Assembly (NCBI GenBank): GCA_022559985.1
Contig: JAFJTR010000001.1
Coordinates: 806,001 to 870,000 of the forward strand
Reading direction: 5' to 3'
Source of the DNA: Parastagonospora avenae f. sp. tritici 18332-5
Lineage: Eukaryota > Ascomycota > Dothideomycetes > Pleosporales > Phaeosphaeriaceae
DNA length: 64,000 nt
The notes below the pieces were generated by a model that worked only from the letters and a program-made list of their open reading frames with translations, was not told the DNA's origin and ran no database searches. The position numbers and the translations under genes were made by a program. The first letter of the stretch is position 1. Each line of letters starts with the position of its first letter. This document shows, in pieces, positions 35,185 through 46,238 of the stretch.

Positions 35185-38100
35185 AGAAAACATTTGACGG
35201 ATACGGGGCATGCAAGGAGACCCAACGGCCGACGATGGCGATTCGATCTCGTTTGGTTCCCGCCTTCTCCGGAGACAAGATGCGAAGACGATCTTCGCGA
35301 GACAATATTCGTATTTCATGCCGATGGGCGAGAACTGACATGTTGCAAATATGCCACTGCACTGTCGTGTCCCGCTCTCTCTGCCCTTTTTGTCAGGCTT
35401 TGCTGCAGTTGGCGAAATTTCTTCGGGTCGAGATGACAATGATTTCTGCATTTTCTCCGCTCGAGACGCAGTGGGCTGAAACACAGAACGGTGGGCTGAC
35501 GCATTGGTTCATTGCAGGAAACGAGGTCGCACGGCATGGCATGGCGTGTTGGACCGCCCGATGCGCTGCAGGGCCAGCGGGTAGCGAGGACAAGAATAGC
35601 AATTGTCCAGGAGGGATAGCAGCAGTTTCGAATGAGAACATTTTGGTCCAAGCCTCACTACCTATGTGCGCGTTCTTCAGTTTTAACACTTTTGCATATC
35701 TTACCACGTATCAACGCCATCAGACTCACCCCCAAACCCGCCCCTTCGTACCGCCTACCCTTTCCCTCGAGACATACGCACAGCCCCCACTGCAGGCCCG
35801 CTCGCTTCGGTCCTGCATAACATGAGAGGGCTGTATCAGCCACACAGGCACGACGCATGTCGAGCCCGTGGGACACAGCAGCCCAGGGGGAGGGGGCTTG
35901 CAGGATGTGAGGGCAAATCGGGAAGTGACAGATTCTAGTCTGGGCCTGTGCTTGTTGAGATGTGTGATGTATCTGCGGTGGTTGATTGAATCTGGAGTGG
36001 GCTGGGGCAATGTTTGGAGGGCCCGGGCGGGGTGAAGGAAATGATTTTGACGGACTGTGAGGTTGACACTGAAAGAAAAATATGGCGATATTAGTTTACG
36101 GTTGCACACCTCATCGTCTATGCTGGCACATCAGATTTGGCGGACCTTCGTTGGCCACGTCCAAGCACGGAAACATGTCAAACCTGTTGAACACATTGCA
36201 ATCTATGTCCGTCACGGGACACCACGCGTCGTCCGATTTCGCTACCCACATTTCGGAAGACGCATGAGAGAACCGCTTCTCGTAAGGTGAGACGGCACGA
36301 CGTGATACCGCTGCCACCCGCTGTTAGCACAAAGCAGTCGCATGGCGTTCTAGTGCGTCTCGCAATATTGAACTCGAGCCTGCGATGTCTTACACCATGA
36401 TAAACATAGCCCTCATGTGCGTATATGGATGCAGCCAGACTGCAAGTTGCGCAACGCCACTGCCAAAACTGCACTGTGCTGCTTTCCTTATAGTCTGTAC
36501 GACGTGAACATCGCAACGACCGAGCTCACATGTCAACAGTTTTCCGCTACCCATGAGCCGGGGAATCGGCATAACGAGATCCTGAAACAATGTCTTGCAT
36601 GGCCCAGCATGTCGTGTAGCAGAAGAACTTCCGATCGTTACCCCGCAACAGCCGTAGGCCACGCTGTCTTACTTGTTTAGGGATCTCCAGGCAGATAGGC
36701 GATGTAGTGCGGCATGTAGCCCATCCCGCCACTGCTCTCAGCTAGACGGAAGAAGCGAGCGAGCCACGAGGCCGATTTGGGGCGCCGCTGTGTTGCGGTC
36801 GTTGTACAGGACCCCTAGGCTTTCGCTTGTTGTGCTTGCCCGTAGCAAGGTGTCTCTCCAGAGACGTTGCGTTGGGTGACCATGGTCGGAGGGCCACCGA
36901 GCGACTGCAGGGACACGATTAGGCTTCAACGTGAAGCGGGCCGATGCCCTGCTGTCGCGGCCTCGATATGACTTGGAGGAGAGCTCTCCGCACCCGCACT
37001 TCACTCCTGACCAGGTTTCCAGGAGGCCTGAACCACAAGAGAGTTTTGACTGGAAGAAACTTAACCTCTGCACACACGTGTACTCTCGGTCGCATCTCGA
37101 GTGTAGCGGAAACCCACGGGCGTCGTACACGCGGGCATTGGGCTGAAAGGTGGCGTACAGCATCCGTGAAGACGACAGCTCGCATGCAATCACTTTTCGA
37201 GGAGGGGCGGCCGCTATGCCGACAGCAGGGAAGATGGTGGCACGAAAAGGGTGCGACTCGTCGTTCCAGATTTAGTTGTGTATCCATTATCCCTGGAGAC
37301 ATCCACATGGTTGTCAACGTTGTGATTGCTGGATGTCATTGCGTCCGCATGCGCATATCAAGGATCATGCTACGTGCTGGCAGAGATCTGAGGATAGGGT
37401 TTGACACGGGGCGTCGTTGTTGAGAGTGAGGTGAAAAGATGCTTTGAGCTGGCGGTTTCAAAGTTAACTGACGTCACGCATGGTTTTCGTCCAGCACAGG
37501 AGGAAGGCGTAACCGTAGGAAGAAGGCGCAACACACGATGGTTTCCTAACGGTTTCGCTCTTTAGCGGTACCGCCCGAGACGTGCTCCGCGGAGGGCCAG
37601 GTACTGAGGGGTCCTGAGGCGTTAAAAGATGTGGTTAGGATAGAGTTTACTGGATCGAGCAGTGAGCCAATGGCTAGCTGCGGGCTCTGCTCCTTCCGCT
37701 CCGGACATCCTGGCCGCATCTTGTCGTGCAGATCATCACAGGCGTTACCTGGAACATATCATGGCTGCAGGGTCCTCGGTATCACAGGGAAGGAGCTAGT
37801 GAATCCTTCCGATAGTCCAGGACGAGTGTTGAGGACAATGGCCAGTGTTGGACGACAGTCATGTGCATACAAACGCCGCATTGCCCCCTCACGATTGAAC
37901 TAAGCCAGTGTCATGTCATTTGTTAGCCCCGCGGGGATGAGGGATGTCAGTGTTTGGTCACACTTGATGGGGACGAGATCATATTGGAGGGGAGCATGAT
38001 GTTAGCGCGAACTAGGAGCTGACATACGCGGAGCATCTTTAGTGTTGAACCATATTCTTGCCTTACACCGTTGCAATCAAGTAATTAGGGTCTTGGTCAA

Positions 38101-38678
38101 GTTGAGTATCCCGTCACCCCCGGGGTGGGTAAACCTTCATGGGACAAGGCAGTTGTTGGGAAGTGGGGTCTTGCCATCCGGCGATCGCGCGAAGGTACCA
38201 AGCTCAATGCACGTAAATGGAAGATAGTCACGTGGAGCAAAGAATAGATTTGGGTGGATAAAATTGCATGAGTTGCATTATTTTGAGCCGTCACAGTGGA
38301 CTGGCCTTGCTAACCATCGATTACAACCCCGATACCTCATGTATGGGGTGTTGAAAACAAAAAACAGACGCGAGTGCCTCAAGGGCGGGTATTCCATGTA
38401 TGCCAACCATTGTCCCGACAGCCCGATGAATAGAAACCAGATGGCATTGCATCGAAAGCAGCCATAGAGAAAAAGGTACAAGGTAGAAGGGAAATATAAG
38501 TTGAGCCACAAGGCAGCAACTTCATAAACGCCGTGATTCGTAGCCATGAGGGCATGCGTCTATTTCCGCATAGGGACTTTTTTGACGCCGTAAATCGTAT
38601 CATGTCCACCAGCGCTGTGCTGGTATAATGAGATTTGAAAGTGGAAGGACAGGAAAATGATGCAAGCAAGGGCGATCC
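35185..38678. other. 3.5-kb gene-poor stretch between convergent genes
   Basis: It lies between the npa3 stop and the stop of the C2H2 regulator, which is long for a convergent gap in this window. The open frames are short, overlapping and unlike any family I know. A perfect TGACGTCA palindrome is at 37469-37476. Base composition is ordinary, not AT-rich, so there is no sign of heavily mutated transposons. The rightmost few hundred bases should be the 3' UTR of the regulator. Confidence 0.4.
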
Positions 38679-39683
38679 CTATATCTCGCGTTGACGCTTG
38701 AGGTGGCTCTTCTGCTCGTCCTCTGAGTCATCTTCGAGACTTTGTTGCTCCCTACTGGCAGCACTGGCGAGGGCGTCTAGACCGCCATATGATGAGCCGT
38801 TCATGTAGCTGTGGGTATTGATGGCATAAGCAGTTGGGTCGGGGTATGCTCGTGAGTTATAGTCAGCAAACGAGTCCGACGGTTGCATGGCAGCCATGAA
38901 GGAACCAGTGGGGCTGTTGCCGAGCGAGGGATCAACAGTGTGCATATTCGCCGTGGTCGGGGTGGTGGCCTGGGACGGCGCCTGCGACTGAATGGGGCTG
39001 ATCTTCGGTCGCGATGATTGCGTCCTCAGCTTGGCCTTCTTCACGTCTCGGTCGCCGGTCTTGGCGGCGCCGCGACCGCTCTGGTGGGTGCGACGGTGCT
39101 GCTCCATGTTGTCTTTGCGGGTGAAAGCCTTGTTGCACTCGGGGCAGATGGCGTCCTTCTTGCCAGTGTGCTTCTTCGCGTGGCGTGCGGCGTGGCCTGA
39201 TGTGGTGAAGTGGTCTTTGCAGCCGATAGCCTTCGCCATGGGGCAAGGGTACTGATTTTTCTTTGGGCGCCCGTTCGCTTGCGCAACGCTGGGTGCGGAT
39301 GCACCGTCCATGGCTTGCTGCTGCGCGAAGTGCATTGGTGGATGTGCTGGGTGGTAAGGGAGAGCGCCTGGCATGTCGTAGACGTGCGAAAATAATTCCT
39401 TCTGTTGCGGGAAGAAGCTTGTCTGGGAAAATTCACTCGGTTCTCCGCTGCTGGCAAAGCCAAAGTCCGGAGTGATGGGCGACGGCGTCTGCATGTTGGA
39501 TGAGTCGGACGATATGCTGCGGACGAGGTGAGGGGTTGGTGGTGAGCCGAGCGCGGACGAGTCGTAGCTCGAGGTCCGCGAGCGAAGAGAGGGCGCGAAA
39601 GAGTTGAGGCGAACGAGGTGGTGAGATGGTTCGTGGTCGTTGAGCAGAGAGACCTTGCAACCCGCAGAATTTGTTCCGTCCAT
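38679..39683 (-). CDS. C2H2 zinc-finger regulator, FlbC-like
   Basis: A single-exon gene of 334 residues from the ATG at 39683 (MDGTNSAG, context CAAAATGGAC); an in-frame Met five codons upstream (39698) is the alternative. The N-terminal half is Ser/Pro/Gln-rich. Two adjacent fingers follow. Finger 1 is unusual, CPMAKAIGC-x-n-HAARHAKKH with seven residues between its cysteines. Finger 2 is a canonical CPECNKAFTRKDNMEQH-x3-H. The block FTTSGHAARHAKKHTGKKDA joining them is the signature of FlbC-type regulators, which in Aspergillus promote conidiation upstream of brlA. The C-terminus carries acidic residues and ends LKRQREI. Family similarity is from memory, so orthology to flbC is moderate. 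The 6.5-kb upstream region suggests complex control. Confidence 0.8.
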   Translation of the reverse strand: MDGTNSAGCKVSLLNDHEPSHHLVRLNSFAPSLRSRTSSYDSSALGSPPTPHLVRSISSDSSNMQTPSPITPDFGFASSGEPSEFSQTSFFPQQKELFSHVYDMPGALPYHPAHPPMHFAQQQAMDGASAPSVAQANGRPKKNQYPCPMAKAIGCKDHFTTSGHAARHAKKHTGKKDAICPECNKAFTRKDNMEQHRRTHQSGRGAAKTGDRDVKKAKLRTQSSRPKISPIQSQAPSQATTPTTANMHTVDPSLGNSPTGSFMAAMQPSDSFADYNSRAYPDPTAYAINTHSYMNGSSYGGLDALASAASREQQSLEDDSEDEQKSHLKRQREI

Positions 39684-42600
39684 TTTGATTGGGTGCACCG
39701 CCTTCTATAGGCTGTTGGGTGGAATGCGACCAGGCGCGCTCTGAGGCAATGACGCGGAGGCACGTGAGTAGTGAATGCGGAACCTTGGTCACAGCGGACG
39801 GTGACGACAAGAGTGACCTATCACAGCAGACGAGACGGCAGAAGAATATGGGGCTGGGCGCGGGATGGCAGGATTGTGTGTAAGTCCACGAGGATGAGGA
39901 CCCAAGGCACACACGAGTAGAGTGAATAATGAGGGGTCTTGCAGGAGTGCTAACCGGGCGTGCTGAGCAGGTGCGGGCTATGGTATTGTTATAGATGGCA
40001 GAGGGACACGCAGGGCAAGAGTCTCCCTTGAGAAGCTAGGCCGATTTGCAGGGTTCGTCGACCGGGATCAGGGCCTTTGAGAATTCCATGCAGGAAATCC
40101 TGGCTTTGCCATGTCCTCTCTCATCACGCCCTAAGCAGCTAGTGCCCTGACTGGGGGCGTTGCAAGCTCGCAGGGGCCCCGGCGATCGCACGGCGCCGGC
40201 AGACGCACCTCGAGAGCAGCGCATCCTGTGTCCGCGGCGCGCCCTCGAGGAGGCACCGTTGAACAGCGTCTGCGCTGCTCCTGGCGCGTACCAGCCAAAG
40301 TTTGCTCTGTCGCTGCGCTGCTCGGCATGTTGGAACGGTACCTCTATTAGCGACGGGCGAGAGTCCGCGCCCATTGGCGCGCACCGGAGAGGAGCCGCTG
40401 TAATCAATGGTCGCCGCAGACGATCGCGATCGCAAACAGCTCCAGGAACCAAAACTTGTCCGCGACCCATAGGGCGCCAATCGCAGCATCCGCACGCTCC
40501 GCCAGCTCATCGTCGCCCGACCTCATCGCCCTCGTCCTGACGAGCTATCGTTTGCGTCGTCTGAGAGACACTTGTCCGCTGTCGCAGCAGCAGCCGCTGT
40601 GTGCAACATGCGCCTTGGCGACGACTCGAGGTTGACCCTTCCAGCTGCCCTCTTGTCACCCGCCGCCATGCCACGGCTGCCATGTTCTGTTCTCGATGCA
40701 CATTGGCGGCCTGTTGCACAGACGCCCTAGTAGGAGCCTTCCGTCTGAGGCTGCGCTCGGCACCTGAAAACGTCGCGATGTCTGATGTAATACAGAGATC
40801 AGGGTCCGGCAGGCGTTCCCTGTCCGGCCCACTGCGCTAGCCGCTCTGCCGCTAGCGCGCCCCATCAATTCCGTCGGCGCATCGACAAAAAGCAGGCGAT
40901 CGAGAACTGCGCGAACTGGCGACGTCACTCCTCCGCCCGAAGCTTTATATCCAGACAGGGCCCCTGTACGCCGCTCGTTTTCAGCCTTCGGACCCTTTGG
41001 CCAGACCCTGCCTCCACGCGCACGCTCTCACACACTGCCTGTGAGGATCGAGTCTGCAGTGCAATCGATTTGATCTCCGGCACCGTAGCCACTTTGGCCT
41101 GGTGTCCACTATGCGTCTTCATCTTCCGTCCGGCCCTTTTTTCTTGCTGCTCTGACCCAAATCGCGATCACTCTTCGCTGCCGAAACGACGCTTTGCCAT
41201 GCTTGGTTCATGCAGGGTGGCCGAATGCCCTTTGACTGCCAAATGACCACGCTTCATATCCGCCCTGCGCAGGCTATGATGTCACCCCGTGAAGCGAATC
41301 ATACCGCTGGGAAGCTGTCCCTGGTTTCCTGGATCCCGCCAGCCCCTGGATGGACAGTGTTGCGCGAGCCAGTGTCTGAGCAACAGCAGCGCTGCAGAAA
41401 ACCTTGATGGTGAAGTCGCGATCCAAGTCACAAGTCATTTCCGATGCGAAGAATCGAGGAGGTTCGGGCTTTTGCGTACACAGGAAGTCATGCCCGCTCA
41501 GCGCTCCGCTGACCGCATGCGACCATGTTGCGACATTCTTCGTGATTCACGCGGTAGCACTAGCCACAGGCGATTCGCATCGTGGATTCCTTCCGCCGAT
41601 CTGGTAATAACGATGGATCATTGGCTTCATTGGCTCGTCAATCTCAGAAGTTGAGGCTCTACGCGTGCGATCCTGGGGTAGCATTCCTGTGTACAACTCC
41701 CTCTGGAACCTCCTTCGCCAGCTATACAAGCAAGACATACTTCCTGTGGTCACATATGTTCGATCCTCGGGCTTCCGGTCACCGCGCTCGGCCGCAGATC
41801 GCACCCGGCCCACTTTGACTTTCTCCCTTTTCTCTGCCACGTGCGATCCCGTGACGAGCAAGGGTATGCTCACTTTTGTTTCAGCATGACCTGAGTTTTT
41901 CAGTGTCTTTGCTCCGGGTCTTTCGAGTTCTAGACTTGCGAATCGCTTTTGTGGCTTGCGAAGGTCCTTGTACATGTTGGGTTTATCACGTTGCTGCCTC
42001 ATCGATTGGGCTCTCTGCAAGAAAGTTTGATAAGGTATCTTCGCGGTGTCTCAGTTCTCAACATACTTCTCCAGGACGAGACTGAACCTGTGCTGACATC
42101 TTCCTAATGCCGCCAACTCATCCAACCTTGCGACCTGCCTACCCAAACACTCGCTGCGAGCGCGCGGCTTTACTCCACCGTAAAACCTACTGCATTGATA
42201 TGCGCGGCGCCTTGGCAACGCTCGTTCGACGTTGTTTGACACACATGGGAACTAGCTACTGTTTTGGGCTGGTGCAAGTATCGCAGAAAAGTCTCCTTCG
42301 GCGAATGATGTCGAATGGAGTAAGTCCGATGGAATCATAAGTCCCAAAGCTTCCTTACAACCACCTACCCGGATGTTGGCCTATGGATGCCGTGAGCCAT
42401 GGGAATTCGCCTGCGCTCTCCGAAATCCCTTGGTCACTATCGATTTCATAGTCTTCCATCACCATCCAAGTGCCATCGGTAGCGCGCAGGTTCAGTTTTT
42501 CGCATGCAAATCATTCGCGAGAAAAAACTACTCCTATGTAATCGTCGTGCAGAAGTATTCGGCGTAACTATTTACCCCGCCAGTGCCGAATATCCGCTCA

Positions 42601-45600
42601 AATTGACGTGCATCGAGCAACGCCAGCCAACATAGGTACATTTGACCACCGTTCACAGTGCCGACCCTCGTTGTCACAGGGCAGGCATAGCAGCCCGTTG
42701 CCAATCAAAGCGTTGTCCCTGAACATATCCCGCAACTGAAGCTTGCAACCGCTCGTGTTTTCACCATGCGCGCTTGTTAACATATTGATCATCATCTGCG
42801 ACTTGTAGGAGTAGGTCCCAGAAGAAAAGAGCGTCATCATGGTAAAACAGAAAACCCAACATGGCATTCTTTTGAAAACTATATCCACTAGATGCGGACG
42901 TACTCTAGCTCGCTGATTGGTGTCTACACGGAGCTCGCAAGTGCAGGGCCTGCATCGCTGCTCGGAAACAGAGATGATCGGCATCTCCAGCGGGGAATTG
43001 CTGTCCGAAGGGTTTCGGGGTCATTCTTCAACAACGCCACGACCGATCAATTTCACCACAAACCGAGCAGATTAGTGCGATCGCTTAGTAGGTCAGTTCC
43101 GTGGAAACACGCCGCGCGCTTTTGAAGTCTTCACCCACGGAGAAGGTGATATCAACCACCAACGATTGCGGTCTTTTGCAAAAGCAGCAGTAGTCGTGCT
43201 GATTGGCCAGCGTATATATGGCCGAGATAATAAGGCCGGCCGTTGTGGCATTGATACCAAGCAGGAATCTGGTTCCCCAGCCCCACCCTTGCGCAAGCCA
43301 CACACATCGGCTACTCGTTGCCTTTCACAACGAGCGCTCGCCATCAAGGGCTGTGGAAGACGTTCCCCGTTGCCTCCTGCATCCGTCCTCTCTGTCATGG
43401 AGCTGGTGATCGGTCAGAATAATGGGTTTCGGTGGCTTTACATCTATATTGGCCGGTCGGACGAGCCGCAACGGGCGATCACTATCATGATAGTTCCACC
43501 CCTTCCTTCGCTTCCTCGTGATTGCGCGAAGTCTCGCATCGATGGCCCCGGAAGCGTTCGCCACCTGGACTGACCAATGCATCGCAAGAACGTTTCCGTC
43601 ATGATCCGCTCGGCAATAGTCTAGCCAGGACATGCATCCTAATTCTGCTATACCTCAACACGCATTCCCATGTGCCCGTTCGCGGCGGCATTGATGTGGC
43701 TTGCAGCAAATCTCGCGCATGCCACTTCTGTAATAGCCGACCCTCCAAAAGACCCTGAGTCGATACCTTGACAAAACCAATATCAACATCACCACAACCA
43801 AAGGCAAACCTTCCCTAAATGTGGCTGGTCCTCAATAATGAAAGCGAATGAGTCGTACAGCACTCTCGTGATCGAGTGCAGGTCTGATCACCAGACACGG
43901 AATTTCTCTGACATATTTATTGTGGACCGGTTACTATTCTTGTAGGGTTTGCTTGTAATGTCTCGCAAGGATCGCAAAATGCTTGCACTCACGCGAGGGG
44001 CAAAGAAAAATGACGCGGTGCAGAGCCAGGCTCAGATCAGATCATTATTGGACTCTCTTACCTGGAGAATCATGTGATTGTGGCGGCGCATACACACACC
44101 CGGGCTTACGCTCTTTGGATGGACCCCGCTATCTAACGCCCGGATGACGCTAACAAACGGTTCTCCGCAACGGCCTGGTCTGTGCCAGGGATACCTATCT
44201 GGATGCAGCAAGATTACTCAACTCCATAAGCACTTGCTGGTGCGCCTAGCTAATCATATGCATACGGACTGTGTCGAGAGGTCTAGGTGCGCCTGCTGCA
44301 CTTGCTCCAAGGGATCGACTGCACGATGAAGGGTAAGCGATCAAGGCGACCTTCAACGGCCCTTCTACATGGATCATTGCGCCCGACAGACGACATCAAC
44401 GTTACCTCCACATTACCGCTATACACAGTGAACCATGCGAGAGATTAGAAGCTTGAATCTTGTGCGCTGCCGGATGCTCAGGGTCCTTGACGGTCCCGGG
44501 TAATTCTGGACGATGAAAGTACTTCGTATGCCTTCAAACGGATTGGAGCTGGCGATCACTTTTCGATACGCCCAAGTTCCAATATGCCTAACCAAGTTCA
44601 CAACTTCCAAGCACGTGGAACTCTGTCGTTTTCCCACTGCATACGAATGCCAAACCATGCATTTCAGGAGATACACGTACACGTCCTTAGTCGTTCCTGG
44701 TCGCCGAGGACATCCCGAGAAGACGAAGCTTTCACATAAGCAAAGTAGCATTTGCTAGGCTCCATGATTGACCATGTGCAACATTGGCCGTGGTCTCCAC
44801 GATACCACCTGGTCCCGCCTCCTTCTCATACACTGAGCAAACTTCCAGGACTATTTCTACAACCCTAGTGATCTATCCCCAAGACTGCACAATCTAGGCC
44901 CCACCATCCTTGCATCATAACCAAGTTCTCAGAATGCATCGCAAGCCACCACCACACCATCATGTTGATCCTCCAGCGCATCTAGCCTCAACACCAAGCA
45001 ATCATCCCGGCCGGCCTCTTGAAGCCGAAACTCACCTCAGATCATGCAAGAAGATCTGTCTGATCATCCGGGCCTTTGCGCACCATGCCGGCCCTTTCTC
45101 CGCACGGCAACAAAGAAAGAAAAAGGTACCACGATAATCCCCGCCAACTTGGCTGCGCTTCAATCCTAGATGTTGGGTTGAAGATGCTAGAGCAAAAGGT
45201 ACCGAGTCTGACCGCGCGCAGAGAAGAAGATGCTGGCATATCCCATGTCGAACAACCACCACCACCCCACGCGCGACATATTTCGGACAGAGATTGATTT
45301 GGCTTGTATGTTTGCTTTTCCTCTGCCGCTGTCGTTCAAAATAATCCCATCCCACCCAACCAGCCCATGCCCCCCGACCACCAGAACAATCCCCAGGGTC
45401 CAGAGCGCTCCAAACCCCGCGCCCTCACTTCATACGCTGCGGAGTAGATTCCCTCCTGCTAACTCATATTTCTCGTTGCTAAGCGTACGCCCGTACCGCT
45501 ACACGCAAACAGGTTTCTCGAAAGCGTCTCTGGAACTTGCCGCGGATGTTGCTCCGCTGCTGTTATGCAACTTGTTCGGTAGCGCATACATGCGCTTTTA

Positions 45601-46238
45601 GGCTTCCCGGCTGTTAGGCTCGGCGGAGATGGGCGTGATGACCCTTTGATGGCGATGCAGATGCATGCAGGGTAGGCCGGTATTTGTGGATGGGGTTCGA
45701 TGACACCATGATGCGGAGGGCGGTCCTGGGTGCTGGGTGGGAAGAGGGGTTTGCGGCTGGATTGGGTGGGTTGGGCAAATGCACTAGTGGGGAGACAGAT
45801 ATGGAGGGTTGCTGAGGAAATTTGGAACGCGGTGGAAGTGTTGTGTGTTTGCGTAAGCGTGCTGCGGTGAGTTGGTGAGATGGACGGCGAGGCTAGGGGG
45901 TTCAGAATTGATACATGGCTTGCGCTCATGTTGCATGTGTTTGCCAGGGTAGCAGAGTGTATGTCGAATGTTTGCCTTTGGACGGTACGGCAATAAAACT
46001 TCAAAAGTGGGAACTTATCCAAAGCCGCAGTTTTCTTGAAATGAGCGTGAACAGTGGGAGGAGGTTGAAAGGTATCAATTCAGACGCAGCTTTTCAGAGG
46101 ATACAAAGTCAACCACTTTGAACATGATATTGAGAAATCATGACATACCCGCTCAAACACACTCAGTCTTTCCATCTCAAACACTTTTCCTATCACCTAC
46201 TCCCCCATCTCCCTTCCTATACCAAAGACAATCTCTCT
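39684..46238. other. 6.5-kb gene-poor region upstream of the C2H2 regulator
   Basis: The largest stretch without a recognisable gene. It is bounded by the start of the C2H2 gene and the 3' end of the Cro1/She4 gene, so nearly all of it lies upstream of the regulator. About 40.1-41.1 kb is GC-rich, while the rest is of ordinary composition. ATGs at 39912 and 39763 on the minus strand open frames that overlap the C2H2 start in other frames and would act as upstream ORFs if transcribed. Other frames (for example 45459-46022 minus, 41547-42020 minus) are low in complexity or lack family texture. I see no transposon, tRNA or tandem repeat. Confidence 0.4.

Noticed and set aside
41547..42020. 157-codon minus-strand frame
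   Set aside because: Basic and unpatterned, no recognisable family, overlapped by similar plus-strand frames.
45690..45710. GGTTCGATGACACC as a tRNA B box
   Set aside because: It departs from the B-box consensus at the last required C, and there is no matching A box or cloverleaf upstream.
45459..46022. 187-codon minus-strand frame in the gene-poor region
   Set aside because: Composition is Ser/Pro/Thr/His without domain, signal peptide or splice continuation; it looks like chance reading of ordinary DNA.
35185..46238. RIP-mutated transposon remains in the gene-poor stretches
   Set aside because: No AT-rich islands, terminal repeats, or degraded polymerase or transposase text; composition resembles the rest of the window.
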